From Nocardiopsis sp. NRRL B-16309 (GTDB lineage: Bacteria > Actinomycetota > Actinomycetes > Streptosporangiales > Streptosporangiaceae): a stretch of DNA of 64,000 nt. Below, in pieces: positions 1 to 8,934 of the stretch. The translations under genes were made by a program, and so were the position numbers. The DNA lies in the NCBI RefSeq assembly GCF_001279585.1, contig NZ_LGEC01000114.1:372001-436000 (forward strand), given 5' to 3'. Position 1 is the first letter of the stretch, and every line of letters starts with the position of its first letter. Under the pieces are notes generated by a model that was not told the origin of the DNA, did not search any database, and saw only the letters and a list, made by a program, of their open reading frames with translations.

Positions 1-632
1 GGGACGGTCTGGATGACCGGCGGGTCGCCGATCTTCTTGCGCAGGGTCATGACGGTGACCCGCACGACGTTGGTGAAGGGGTCGGCGTTCTCGTCCCAGG
101 CCTTCTCCAGCAGCCCCTCGGCGCTGACCACGGTCCCCTGGGCGCGCATGAGCACCTGCAGGACGGCGAACTCCTTGGGAGTGAGGGCGATCTCGCGGCC
201 GTCGCGGTGCACCCGGTGGTTGGCCGGGTCCAGCGTGATGCCGTGGCGCTCCAGCACGGGCGGCAGCGGCGGCGCCGACCGGCGGCCCAGGGCGTGCACG
301 CGGGCGATGAGCTCGGCGAAGGCGAAGGGCTTGGCGAGGTAGTCGTCGGCGCCGATGGTCAGGCCGTCGACCTTGTCCTGGACGCCGCCGGAGGCGGTGA
401 GCATCAGGATGCGGCCGGTGTAGCTCTCCTCGACCAGGGTGCGCGCGACGTCGTCACCGTGGGTTCCGGGCAGGTCGCGGTCGAGCACGATCACATCGTA
501 GTCGTTGACCGCGGTGTGCTCCAGGGCCGTGTCGCCGTCGTAGACCACGTCCACCGCCATCGCCTCGCGGCGCAGTCCCAGGGCCACGGCGTCGGCCAGA
601 ACCCGTTCGTCTTCGACCACGAGTACGCGCAC
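1..632 (-). CDS. OmpR/PhoB-type response regulator (partial, 3' end outside window)
   Basis: The protein reads VRVLVVEDERVLADAVALGL at its N-terminus, with the acidic pair of a receiver domain near residue 8. The phospho-acceptor Asp lies in YDVIVLDRDLPG near residue 50, and the switch Thr and Lys in LMLTASGG and ADDYLAKPF. A winged-helix effector domain follows (LTPKEFAVLQVLMRA, then NVVRVTVMTLRKKIG). About 210 residues are visible and only the last part of the DNA-binding domain is cut off. GTG at 632 is chosen because the receiver domain begins directly after it. It probably acts with a histidine kinase lying left of the window. The target genes are unknown. Confidence 0.9.
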   Translation of the reverse strand, partial: MRVLVVEDERVLADAVALGLRREAMAVDVVYDGDTALEHTAVNDYDVIVLDRDLPGTHGDDVARTLVEESYTGRILMLTASGGVQDKVDGLTIGADDYLAKPFAFAELIARVHALGRRSAPPLPPVLERHGITLDPANHRVHRDGREIALTPKEFAVLQVLMRAQGTVVSAEGLLEKAWDENADPFTNVVRVTVMTLRKKIGDPPVIQTV

Positions 633-671
633 GTTGTCCTTCTCGAGCGTTGGTGCCTGGGAAAAAGGGGG

Positions 672-709
672 GCCGCTGCCGGCGCATCCCCCAACACACC
701 GGCAGCGGC
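672..709 (-). terminator. Hairpin followed by a T-run upstream of the response regulator
   Basis: An 11-bp perfect inverted repeat (arms 672-682 and 699-709) is followed, when read on the minus strand, by CCCCTTTTTC. This is the layout of an intrinsic terminator. It lies 40 bp upstream of the response-regulator start, and no minus-strand gene ends just before it. It could be a leader attenuator or simply end an upstream untranslated transcript. Confidence 0.45.
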
Positions 710-1245
710 GTTCTTGGTCCCGGCCGCGTCAACCGTTGTCTCACATTCGGGGTAAGGAGACGGTAAACCACCGTCTTCACTTCCCCGATCGGAGACCGGG
801 CGTCGGCCGGGAGCTTCACAGCCCCTTCGTGCACGGGGAGCCGCCGCCGACGAATCCCCCAACCGTCGGCAGCGACGCATCCCCGCACATCTCAAAACTG
901 ACACATCCAGAATAAGAAACAAGTAAGCACAGGGCGCAACCGCTGAATGTGTGATGGGACACCCTCGACCCGCCCTTGGTACGGGCCCGGCCGTTCCGCC
1001 GTCCGCCCGGCGCCCGAACGCCCGTGACAGCGGCCTTTCCGGAGGGCGGAACCCGCGTCGGCTCGCCCGGGCGGTCACGGAAGGATCTCGTGCGGGGGCC
1101 GATGGTTTGGCATGAGTCACAGTGCGGTACAGGTAGGGGACGCACGCGTGGACTCCGGCCGACCGGTCGGGGACGCGACGGGCACGCGCACAGGGACGTG
1201 GCGGCCGCGGTCGCGCGCATGCGCTTCGTACACATACGGATGCAC
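710..1245. other. Intergenic region between the response regulator and the small gene
   Basis: About 540 bases without a convincing gene. Open frames here have no ribosome-binding site and overlap each other. A short relatively AT-rich stretch near 885-950 could hold promoters, but no clear -35/-10 pair was identified. Confidence 0.4.
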
Positions 1246-1270
1246 ACCGGTACGGCGAGCCCGTACCGGT
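1246..1270. promoter_or_regulatory. Perfect 10-bp inverted repeat upstream of the small gene
   Basis: ACCGGTACGG (1246-1255) and its complement CCGTACCGGT (1261-1270) are separated by five bases. They end 22 bp before the start codon at 1293. It could be an operator or a 5' UTR hairpin; no regulator can be assigned. Confidence 0.4.
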
Positions 1271-1292
1271 GCCTACCCCTGGAAGAGGTGTC

Positions 1293-1457
1293 ATGGGCGA
1301 GTTCCTCGCGGAGATCAAGGTCCGCATCAACGAGACCTACCGTTCGCTCCAGTCGGCCCAGGCCGCCGGAGACGACCACCTCGCCGACACGCACGCCGCG
1401 GAACTGGAGGACCTGTACCGCCTCGCGGCTCGCAACGGCGTCGACACCCACTGCTGA
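1293..1457 (+). CDS. Small hypothetical protein (54 aa)
   Basis: The product starts MGEFLAEIKVRINETYRSL and ends LYRLAARNGVDTHC. It is charged, predicted mostly helical and has no signal peptide or membrane segment. The ATG at 1293 is preceded by GGAAGAGG about 5 bp upstream. A strong terminator lies 46 bp after the stop, so it is probably a single-gene transcript. Similar small proteins occur in actinobacteria, but I do not know a function. Confidence 0.65.
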   Translation: MGEFLAEIKVRINETYRSLQSAQAAGDDHLADTHAAELEDLYRLAARNGVDTHC

Positions 1458-1503
1458 CATCCCACCGTCGGCACCGCCCGGATCCCGAGGGACCGGGACG
1501 GAC

Positions 1504-1541
1504 GAGGGGCGGGGAACGGCTCACGCCGTTCCCCGCCCCTC
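1504..1541 (+). terminator. Strong intrinsic-type terminator
   Basis: A perfect 17-bp stem (1504-1520 with 1525-1541) has a TCAC loop and is followed by CTGCTTCTC. It lies directly downstream of the 54-residue gene. Confidence 0.75.
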
Positions 1542-1756
1542 CTGCTTCTCTTCGGGCCTCCGCCTCGCTTCGGCCCGTGCTCGGGGCGCCGGGGATCCGG
1601 TGTCCTTCGGCCGAGTTCGTGCCTTGCCCGCAAGCTCGGCGCGGCTGCGCCCACGGCCTGCGGAACACTGGCGCGCCCCCACCAACCCCCGAGTGGCTGA
1701 GGCGGGACCAAACGTGCACGTACAACCCCTGGGGGCGCGGGCGGGGCCTTCGACCG

Positions 1757-2569
1757 TCAGCCGTCGGTGTCGGCCCCCAGCGGCGCCAGGAGTTCCGCCA
1801 GTTCCTCGTAGAGCCCGGGGCGGGCGGCGATCACCAGGTCCTCGCTGGGCGGCCCGCCGCGCGGCCCGCCCACCCGGAGGCCGGCCTCGGTGGCGACCAG
1901 GCCGGGCGCCGACCAGTCCCAGGCGTGCAGGCCGCGCTCGTAGTAGGCGTTGTAGCGTCCCGTGGCCAGTCCGGTGAGGTCGACCGCCGCCGACCCGCCC
2001 CGGCGGATGTCACGGATGTGCGGGACGACCTCCAGCAGCACCCGCGCCTGCTGGACGCGCCGCTCGGGGAAGTAGCCGAAGCCCGTGGCGACCAGGGCCC
2101 GGTCCAGGGGTACGGCGTCGGGTGCGCGCAGCGGTTCCCCGTCGCGCCGGGCGCCGCCGCCCAGGACCGCCTCGAACATCTCCCCGCGCGAGGGGATGTG
2201 GACGGCCGCGGCGACCACGACCCCGTCCACCTCGGCGGCGATCGCCACGCCCCAGTCGGGGCTGCCGTAGAGGTAGTTGACGGTCCCGTCGATGGGGTCG
2301 ACGACCCACCGCACCCGGCTGGTCCCGGACTCGTTCCCGCCCTCCTCACCCAGAACGGCGTCGTCGGGGCGCTCCGCCAGGAGCCGGGCCCGGATGAGCT
2401 CCTCGGTGGCGCGGTCCATCTTGGTGACGACGTCGGTCGGGCTCGACTTGGTCTCGAGCACGGTGATGCCCGCCTGCCCCTCGGCGGCGAGCGCCCCCGC
2501 CTCCGCGGCCACCGCCACGGCGAGGTCGCGCAGGGCCTCGGGGTCTGGTGCTGACTGGGTGCTGCTCAC
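1757..2569 (-). CDS. Inositol monophosphatase family protein
   Basis: This 270-residue protein has the IMPase metal-binding signature WVVDPIDGTVNYLYG and the C-terminal motif DWSAPGLVATEAG. An upstream acidic motif (LGEEGG) supplies further metal ligands. The family hydrolyses phosphate monoesters such as inositol-1-phosphate or histidinol phosphate with Mg2+ in the cytoplasm; the substrate cannot be fixed from sequence. The start is GTG at 2569. It lies 96 bp downstream of the S9 peptidase gene on the same strand and may be cotranscribed with it. Confidence 0.9.
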   Translation of the reverse strand: MSSTQSAPDPEALRDLAVAVAAEAGALAAEGQAGITVLETKSSPTDVVTKMDRATEELIRARLLAERPDDAVLGEEGGNESGTSRVRWVVDPIDGTVNYLYGSPDWGVAIAAEVDGVVVAAAVHIPSRGEMFEAVLGGGARRDGEPLRAPDAVPLDRALVATGFGYFPERRVQQARVLLEVVPHIRDIRRGGSAAVDLTGLATGRYNAYYERGLHAWDWSAPGLVATEAGLRVGGPRGGPPSEDLVIAARPGLYEELAELLAPLGADTDG

Positions 2570-2665
2570 GTGTGGTCTCCCGGTCGTGACTGGTCTCCCG
2601 CCCGGCGCGGCCGGACGGTCGCGAAAGTCGGGCCGGGCCCGCGCGGCGGGGCCCGGCCCATGGGC

Positions 2666-4702
2666 TCACAGCAGTTCCGGCCTCGCCCACTCCTTGCCGT
2701 GGACGTGGTGGTCCAGGAACGCGAAGATCGTCTCGTACCAGATCCGCGCGTTCCCGGGACCGAGGATCCAGTGGTTCTCGTCGGGGAAGTAGAGGAACTT
2801 GGCGTCGACCTCGTGCAGGAGCAGTTCGCGCCACAGGCGCAGCCCCTCGGAGATCGGCACGCGGTAGTCCTTGTCGCCGTGGATGACGAGCATGGGCGTG
2901 CGGATGCGGTCGGCGCTCAGGTGCGGCGAGTTGAGCTCGTACCGCTCGGGCCGGGCCAGCGGCGTGCCGAACTCGCGCTCCCACACCGGCGGGTAGTCGG
3001 TGACGGCGCTGAACCCGTGCAGGGCCCAGAGGGAGGCGTGGGAGACGATCGCCTTGAAGCGGTCGGTGTGCCCGGCGATCCAGTTGGCCATGTAGCCGCC
3101 GAAGGAGCCGCCCATCATGGCGGTGCGCTCGGCGTCGATGTCGTCGCGGGCCTCGGCCGCGTCGGTGATCGCCATGACGTCGGCGTGCGTGCGCGGCCCC
3201 CACTGTCCCCAGGCCCGGCGGAGCATGTCCTGGCCGTAGCCGGTGGACAGGGCCGGGTCGGGCAGCAGGACGGCGTAGCCCCGCGCCGCCAGCAGCCACG
3301 GGTTCCAGCGCCAGGACCAGCCGTTGAAGCTCATGTAGGGGCCGCCGTGCACCCAGAGCATGAGCGGGGCGGGCGAGTCGGCCGAGGCCTCCTCGGGCAG
3401 GACCAGCCAGGAGCGGATGCGGGTGCCGTCGTCGGCGGTGGCCTCGATCTCGGTGAGCGTGCCCGGCATGGTCGGCTCGGAGCCGGGGGTGCGCAGGCGG
3501 ACGGGCTCGCCGTCGGTGGTGGCGGCGTCCAGCCGCACCGGGGCCGGCGGAGCGTCCCAGGCGTCGCGCAGGGCGAAGACGTGGCGCCCGTCCGGCGAGG
3601 GGTTGAGCGCGCTGTAGGCGCCGTGGTCGCCCGTGATCCGGGTGAGCGACCCGTCTGAGAGGTCGATCCGGAAGACGGGGCGGCGCCCGTTCTGGTCGGC
3701 CACCATGAACACGGCGGAGGAGTCGGCCGCGAAGGCGTAGTCGCGCGGCCAGAGCTCGTGCCCGTCGAGCAGGTCGCGGCCCTGCCCGGTGGCCAGGTCG
3801 ACCAGCCAGAGCGTCTGGTCGCGGGGCTCGCCGTCGTAGTCGCCCTGGAAGACGCGCTGGAGCAGGACCGAGCGGCCGTCCGGGGAGACCAGGGCCCCGC
3901 CGAAGTCGTGCTCGGGGTCGCTGACCAGGGTCGTGCGGTCGCCGGTGGCGGTGTCGATGGCGACGACGTCGTGGCGGGTCGAGCCGCCGCCGGTGGGCAC
4001 CGACCACTCGGTGAGGAGGGTGGTGCCGTCGGGGGTGAGGGCGGGTTCCGCGTCGAGCAGTGCCAGGCCGGCGCCGGGGGTCAGGTCGCGGGGCTCGCCC
4101 AGGCGGGCGTCGTCGTCGGCCGGCGGGGCGGCGACGAAGTGGCGGGGGTGGTCGGGGCCGATGTCGCTGTCCCAGGAGCGGACCGGGAGCGCCTCGTGCA
4201 GGATGGCGGTGACCCCGGCCTCCTCGCGGGCCTTGCGGGCCTCGGTGTCGGAGTCGGCGTCCTCGCTGTCGGGCAGGACGTCGGAGGTGAAGGCGACCAG
4301 ACCGGAGTCGCGTGCCACCGCGAAGGCCCCGATGCCGCCGGGCCGGGAGGCGACCTGGCGGGCCTCGCCGCCCTCGGCGGGCAGCAGCCACAGGGCGGGC
4401 TTGGGCTTGTCCTCGGGCTTGGCCTCGGGGTCCTGGCGGCCGGTCGTGAACAGGACCGATCCGTCGGGGAGGAAGCCGGCGGCGAACTCGCCCTTGGTGG
4501 AGCGGGTCAGGCGCCGCGGCGCGCGCCCGCCCTCGGACTCCGGTCGGACGTCGATCTCCCACAGGGCGCTGCGGAAGGACGTGGCGTCGGGGGCGAGGCC
4601 GCTGACGGGAGCCACCAGACGGGTTCCGTCGGGTGAGAGGCGCAGCCCGTTGACGCGGCGCAGTTTGAGGTATTCCGGTAGTTCATACCAGGAACGAACC
4701 AA
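2666..4702 (-). CDS. S9 family peptidase (prolyl oligopeptidase / acylaminoacyl-peptidase type)
   Basis: This 678-residue protein has an N-terminal beta-propeller (repeated WD40-like motifs such as RLSPDGTRLV and VSPDGRSVLL) and a C-terminal alpha/beta-hydrolase domain. The catalytic triad is visible: Ser in GGSFGGYM near residue 534, Asp in HGDKDYRVP near 610 and His in DENHWIL near 640. It cleaves short peptides and no signal peptide is seen, so it is probably cytoplasmic. The start is TTG at 4702, supported by GGAG 8 bp upstream; no ATG or GTG fits better. Confidence 0.9.
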   Translation of the reverse strand: MVRSWYELPEYLKLRRVNGLRLSPDGTRLVAPVSGLAPDATSFRSALWEIDVRPESEGGRAPRRLTRSTKGEFAAGFLPDGSVLFTTGRQDPEAKPEDKPKPALWLLPAEGGEARQVASRPGGIGAFAVARDSGLVAFTSDVLPDSEDADSDTEARKAREEAGVTAILHEALPVRSWDSDIGPDHPRHFVAAPPADDDARLGEPRDLTPGAGLALLDAEPALTPDGTTLLTEWSVPTGGGSTRHDVVAIDTATGDRTTLVSDPEHDFGGALVSPDGRSVLLQRVFQGDYDGEPRDQTLWLVDLATGQGRDLLDGHELWPRDYAFAADSSAVFMVADQNGRRPVFRIDLSDGSLTRITGDHGAYSALNPSPDGRHVFALRDAWDAPPAPVRLDAATTDGEPVRLRTPGSEPTMPGTLTEIEATADDGTRIRSWLVLPEEASADSPAPLMLWVHGGPYMSFNGWSWRWNPWLLAARGYAVLLPDPALSTGYGQDMLRRAWGQWGPRTHADVMAITDAAEARDDIDAERTAMMGGSFGGYMANWIAGHTDRFKAIVSHASLWALHGFSAVTDYPPVWEREFGTPLARPERYELNSPHLSADRIRTPMLVIHGDKDYRVPISEGLRLWRELLLHEVDAKFLYFPDENHWILGPGNARIWYETIFAFLDHHVHGKEWARPELL

Positions 4703-4885
4703 GACGAGTCTCCTGAACCGTCGACGTGTGTTCTGGGGCGACTCTATAGGTCTCCCCCACAGTCCTTCCCCCCTGGTTGCGGCCGGGCCCGGCCACCGGG
4801 CGGTCGGCGGTGTCAGCGGTGTTGACCACGGCGCCGGACATCACCGGGAGCGCCGCGGCCCGGCCCGGCGGCCGGGCCGCGGGGC

Positions 4886-5905
4886 TCAGCGGTCGCAGGT
4901 GCACTCCGCGCAGCGGGGCAGCTCGCCCAGGCGGCGGCGTTCGGACCGCCCGGTGTACTCGCGGACCAGGTCGCTCACCATGGACACGAACGCGGGGTGG
5001 GTCCCCGGGCTGAGGGCCCGCTGGTAACCCAGTCCGAGCTTCTCCGCGGTCTCGCGCGCCTCCACGTCGAGGTCGAACTTGACCTCCATGTGGTCGGAGA
5101 CGAAACCGTGGGGCACGACCACGACGGCGGGCACGCCCTCGGCGGCCAGCTCCTCGATGCGGTCGTTGACGTCCGGTTCCAGCCAGGGCTGGCTCGGCGG
5201 GCCGCTGCGGCTCTGGTAGACGAGCTCGTAGGGGTGGTCGCGGTCGAGCCGGTCCACCACCAGGCGGGCCACCTCGGCCAGCTGGCCGCCGTAGGCGCCC
5301 TGGGCGCCGAACCCCTGCTCGGGGCCGCCGCTGGCCTCGGCCATCGCCGTGGGGATGGAGTGGGCGGAGAAGAGCAGGCGTACACCCTCGCGCTGGTCGG
5401 CGGGCAGCGCGTCGAGGGCGGCGCGGGTGTGCTCGACGAGGGGTTCGACGAACCCCGGGTGGTCGTAGAAGGGACGGACCAGGTCGACCTCGGGGGCGTC
5501 CTCGCCCAGGGCCGCGCGGGCCCGGGCGATGTCCTCCACGTAGGCGGTCCGGCTGGACCAGTTGCAGTACGCGGAGGTGGGCACCGCGAGGACGCGGCGG
5601 ACACCGTCCTCCCGCATGCGCGCGAGCGTGTCGGTGAGCATGGGCGCCCAGAACCGGTTGCCCCAGTACACGGGCAGGTCGATCCCGTTCTCGGCGAAGT
5701 CGGCGGTGATCGCGGCGATCAGGTCCCTGCACTGCTGGTTGATCGGGCTCACTCCGCCGAAGCGGAAGTAGTGCTCGCCGACCTCAGCGAGTCGCTCACG
5801 GGGGATGTTGCGCCCGCGGGTGACGTTCTCCAGGAACGGGATGACCTCGTCCTCACCCTCCGGGCCGCCGAAGGAGATCAGCAAAAACGCGTCGTAAGGC
5901 CTCAT
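4886..5905 (-). CDS. hemH: Ferrochelatase (probably coproporphyrin ferrochelatase)
   Basis: The 339-residue protein begins MRPYDAFLLISFGGPEGEDE and contains WGNRFWAP, PTSAYCNWSS and LLFSAHSIPT, all typical of ferrochelatases. It inserts Fe2+ into the porphyrin late in heme synthesis; in actinobacteria this is normally the coproporphyrin-dependent branch. The C-terminus CAECTC supplies cysteines that, with the one in YCNWSS, could hold a [2Fe-2S] cluster as in mycobacterial enzymes. The ATG at 5905 starts exactly at the conserved N-terminus although the frame is open further upstream. Confidence 0.93.
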   Translation of the reverse strand: MRPYDAFLLISFGGPEGEDEVIPFLENVTRGRNIPRERLAEVGEHYFRFGGVSPINQQCRDLIAAITADFAENGIDLPVYWGNRFWAPMLTDTLARMREDGVRRVLAVPTSAYCNWSSRTAYVEDIARARAALGEDAPEVDLVRPFYDHPGFVEPLVEHTRAALDALPADQREGVRLLFSAHSIPTAMAEASGGPEQGFGAQGAYGGQLAEVARLVVDRLDRDHPYELVYQSRSGPPSQPWLEPDVNDRIEELAAEGVPAVVVVPHGFVSDHMEVKFDLDVEARETAEKLGLGYQRALSPGTHPAFVSMVSDLVREYTGRSERRRLGELPRCAECTCDR

Positions 5906-6055
5906 GGACCTTATGAAACCAGCTCCGCGGGCCCCGCCCGCGCCGCCCCCGGCCCGGTGCGCCGTGTTCTCCGCCTCTTCCTCGGCCGCGGCCCCGGCGA
6001 GAGGTTTCCCGCCGCCTCTGGCCCTGGAAGTGACTCGTGGGTAATGTCGCGTGGC

Positions 6056-7354
6056 ATGACAGATGTGTTGTGGAACACGTGGGCCGACACCCACCAGGCC
6101 CGCCCCCGGCGGACGGCGGCACCGGGCAGTACCGGCGAGGTCGTCGCGGCGGTCGCCTCCGCCGCCGCCGACGACCTGCGGGTCCGCATGGTCGGCTCCG
6201 GACACTCGTTCACCGACGTGGCCGTCACCGACGGCCTGCTGCTCTCCCCCACCTCCCTGACCGGGCTGCGCGCGGTGGACGCCGACGCCGGAACGGCCAC
6301 CGTCGAGGCCGGGCTCCCCCTGTGCGACTTCAACGACGCCCTGGACGAACACGGCCTGGCACTGGCCAACATGGGCGACATCGCCGTCCAGACCATGGCC
6401 GGCGCGGTCCAGACGGGCACCCACGGCACGGGCCGCGACGCGGGCGGTCTGGCCTCCCAGGTGGTCGGACTCGAACTGGTGCTGGCCGACGGTTCGGTCG
6501 TGGAGTGCTCGGACGAGCGCGAACCGGACCTGTTCCACTCCGCGCGGGTGGGACTGGGCGCGTTCGGGGTGGTCACCGCGCTGACCATGGCGGTGCGGCC
6601 CGCGTTCCTGCTGCACGCCCGGGAGGAGCCCATGCTCCTGGAGGAGGTCCTGGAGCGCCTGCCCGAGCTGCGCGCCGACAACGACCACTTCGAGTTCTTC
6701 TGGTTCCCACACACCGGTAGCACCAACACCAAGCGCAACAACGTCAGCAAGGGCCCCGCCCGGCCGCTGTCCCCGTGGCGGGCGTGGCTGGACGACGACT
6801 TCCTGTCCAACACCGTCTTCGACCGGGTCAACCGGCTGTGCCGCCGCTTCCCGCGGACGGTGCCCGCGGTGAACCAGGTCAGCGCCCGGGCGCTGTCGGC
6901 GCGCGAGTACACCGACGTGTCCCACCGGGTGTTCGCCTCGGTGCGCGACGTCCGGTTCGTGGAGATGGAGTACGCGATCCCCGCCGAGCACGTCGCGGAC
7001 GTCCTGCGCGAGGCCCGGTCGATCGTCGACCGGCGCGGCCACCGGGTGAGCTTCCCGGTGGAGGTGCGCTTCGCCCCGGCCGACGACGTGTGGCTGTCCA
7101 CCGCCTACGGGCGGGACACGGCCTACGTGGCGGTGCACATGTACCAGGGGACGCCCTATGACGCCTACTTCGCCGACCTGGAGGCGGTGTTCACCTCCGT
7201 GGGCGGGCGCCCGCACTGGGGGAAGATGCACACCCGCGACCGCGACTACCTGGAGGGCGTGTACCCGCGGCTGGGCGACGCCCTGGCCGTGCGCGAGCGC
7301 GTGGACCCGGACCGCCGTTTCGGCAACGCCTACCTCGACCGGGTGTTCGGCTGA
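6056..7354 (+). CDS. FAD-linked sugar-1,4-lactone oxidase (arabinono/gulonolactone oxidase type)
   Basis: This 432-residue protein has a PCMH-type FAD domain (MVGSGHSFTDVAVTDG, GDIAVQTMAGAVQTGTHGTG) and a C-terminal ALO domain with HWGKMHTRD near the end. The family oxidises aldonolactones such as D-arabinono-1,4-lactone with O2 or a dye acceptor. The His in GSGHSFT is where covalent FAD is attached in some members. The ATG at 6056 gives the conserved MTDVLWNTWA start. An in-frame ATG at 6044 lies closer to a GGAAG and is an alternative. The gene is divergent from ferrochelatase. Confidence 0.9.
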   Translation: MTDVLWNTWADTHQARPRRTAAPGSTGEVVAAVASAAADDLRVRMVGSGHSFTDVAVTDGLLLSPTSLTGLRAVDADAGTATVEAGLPLCDFNDALDEHGLALANMGDIAVQTMAGAVQTGTHGTGRDAGGLASQVVGLELVLADGSVVECSDEREPDLFHSARVGLGAFGVVTALTMAVRPAFLLHAREEPMLLEEVLERLPELRADNDHFEFFWFPHTGSTNTKRNNVSKGPARPLSPWRAWLDDDFLSNTVFDRVNRLCRRFPRTVPAVNQVSARALSAREYTDVSHRVFASVRDVRFVEMEYAIPAEHVADVLREARSIVDRRGHRVSFPVEVRFAPADDVWLSTAYGRDTAYVAVHMYQGTPYDAYFADLEAVFTSVGGRPHWGKMHTRDRDYLEGVYPRLGDALAVRERVDPDRRFGNAYLDRVFG

Positions 7355-7405
7355 GGGCCCGGTCGGATCGGCGCCAGCCGGTGGAGCGCGCCGGTCGGGC
7401 CGACC

Positions 7406-8365
7406 TCACTCGGTGACGGGCGCGTCCTCCGGGTCCACGGCGGACTCCTGCTCGTCCTCCGCCCCGGGGACGGTGGTCTGGTCCCCGCCCTCGTCTCCGC
7501 CGTCCTCGGGCGGGCCGGTGGCGCCCGGGTCCGGCTGCTGCCCCGGGTCGGCCCCCTCCTCCTCGCCGTCCTGTCCGGTGGTGTCGTCGGCGGGATCCTC
7601 GCCGGTCGTCGCGGTGTCGTCGGGGGCCTCGGTCTCCGGCGGGGGCGCGGGCTGGTCGCCGGTGGTGTCGGTGTCCTGCTCGGAGGTCCGCCCGGTGTCG
7701 GTGGAACCGGTGTCGTCCTTCTCCTGGGTGACCTGTGTGCCGCCGAGGAGGGAGGGGGAGGTCTGTTCGTCGACGCCGTTCGTCCACGCGGTGAGGGAGC
7801 GGCCGGTGAACAGCTCGAAGGCCAGCACCACCAGCATGACCAGGACGAAGACGACACCGGCCGGGACGAGGACGGTGCGCCAGTTCAGGCGCGCCCGGGT
7901 CGGAGTACCGGTGCCCGTGCGCTCGGCGCTCCCGGCTCCGTCCGGTCCATCGGGTCCATCGGGTCCATCGGGTCCATCGGGTCCGTCCGCGACCGTGGGC
8001 AGGACCATGGTGCGGGTGGCGTCCGCGGGGAGCGCCGCGCCGCGCGCGGCGGGGGAACCGCCCGCCGGGGCGGCGTCACCGGCCCTGACCCTCCCGGCCA
8101 ACTGCCTGGCCTGCTCGCCGCCGCGGTCGAACCAGTGCTGGATCAGGGGGCTGGCGACGGTGCTGAGGATGGCGATGACGGCCGCACCGATGACCGTGCC
8201 GTAGACGTTGAGGTAGGAGGCGGCCGTGGCCGCGGTCAGCGTGGCGGCTCCGGCTCCCGCGACCTGCGACAGGCTCAGGTCGATGCGCTTGCCGGCCTTC
8301 CCTCCGCCTTCCTTCGGCTCGTGGTCCCGATCCCCGTGGTCCCCGTCGTGTCCGGTTCGACCCAT
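7406..8365 (-). CDS. Membrane protein with long acidic C-terminal tail, unknown function
   Basis: The 319-residue protein starts MGRTGHDGDHGD. It has a hydrophobic segment at about residues 42-66 (LNVYGTVIGAAVIAILSTVA) and a clear transmembrane helix near 168-188 (VLVPAGVVFVLVMLVVLAFE). About 120 residues rich in D, E, T, P and G follow and are probably extracytoplasmic and disordered. A GPD-type repeat lies between the two hydrophobic segments. The ATG at 8365 has a good AGGGAGG 7 bp upstream. It is divergent from sepH. No domain is recognised. Confidence 0.75.
   Translation of the reverse strand: MGRTGHDGDHGDRDHEPKEGGGKAGKRIDLSLSQVAGAGAATLTAATAASYLNVYGTVIGAAVIAILSTVASPLIQHWFDRGGEQARQLAGRVRAGDAAPAGGSPAARGAALPADATRTMVLPTVADGPDGPDGPDGPDGPDGAGSAERTGTGTPTRARLNWRTVLVPAGVVFVLVMLVVLAFELFTGRSLTAWTNGVDEQTSPSLLGGTQVTQEKDDTGSTDTGRTSEQDTDTTGDQPAPPPETEAPDDTATTGEDPADDTTGQDGEEEGADPGQQPDPGATGPPEDGGDEGGDQTTVPGAEDEQESAVDPEDAPVTE
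7944..7979. repeat. Four tandem 9-bp units inside the membrane protein gene
   Basis: GGTCCATCG is repeated four times without interruption and a fifth, diverged unit follows. On the coding strand it encodes a D-G-P repeat. Its length may vary between strains by slippage. Confidence 0.85.
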
Positions 8366-8934
8366 CCGATCGTCCTCCCTTTGTTTCGCCCGCGCGAGAG
8401 CGCGGTGGGGGTGTGGGTGAGCGGGCGCGTGGCGGGACGAACAGCCCGCGTGACCCAATGGCCACATAACGCCCATAGACGGATAACTCAGACTAAGTGC
8501 CCCCGGGTTCCAGTCACGACCGGTCACCACAAGCATCACTTTCGGGACGCCATCGGCGTGTCGACTTGCGATTGCGGCACGCCATCCTGTAAGCGGGGCA
8601 GTCCGAGATCGGAGTTTTTCCCGGGCCTGGGGCGATTCGGGGGCCGGGCGATACCATCACCGCGGAGCCTTCACACGGGAACGACGACATTCCCGACGAC
8701 CGCTCCCCGTCACCGACGGATCCGCGTGTCAAGATTGGCACCGGAAGCGACCGTGAGCGCTCCGGACATCCGGGGCGGCTCCCACCGTGGCGAACGCCGC
8801 GGACGGGGAGGCGGGCACACAGTTCGGACATGCCGGGCGCGGTACTGGCCGAACCGTTGTCGGCCGACCAGACTTGGAGAACGCGGGGGCCCGGTCGTGC
8901 GACCGGTCCTCGACGGGACGCGAAAGGGAGGGCG
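8366..8934. other. Divergent intergenic region between the membrane protein and sepH
   Basis: This 569-bp stretch must hold the promoters of both flanking genes. I see no gene with a ribosome-binding site. The segment near 8450-8530 is less GC-rich than its surroundings. No convincing operator was identified. Confidence 0.4.

Noticed and set aside
4886..7231. A 781-codon minus-strand frame extending ferrochelatase upstream
   Set aside because: The extension is antisense to the FAD oxidase gene. Ferrochelatase starts at its conserved N-terminus at 5905.
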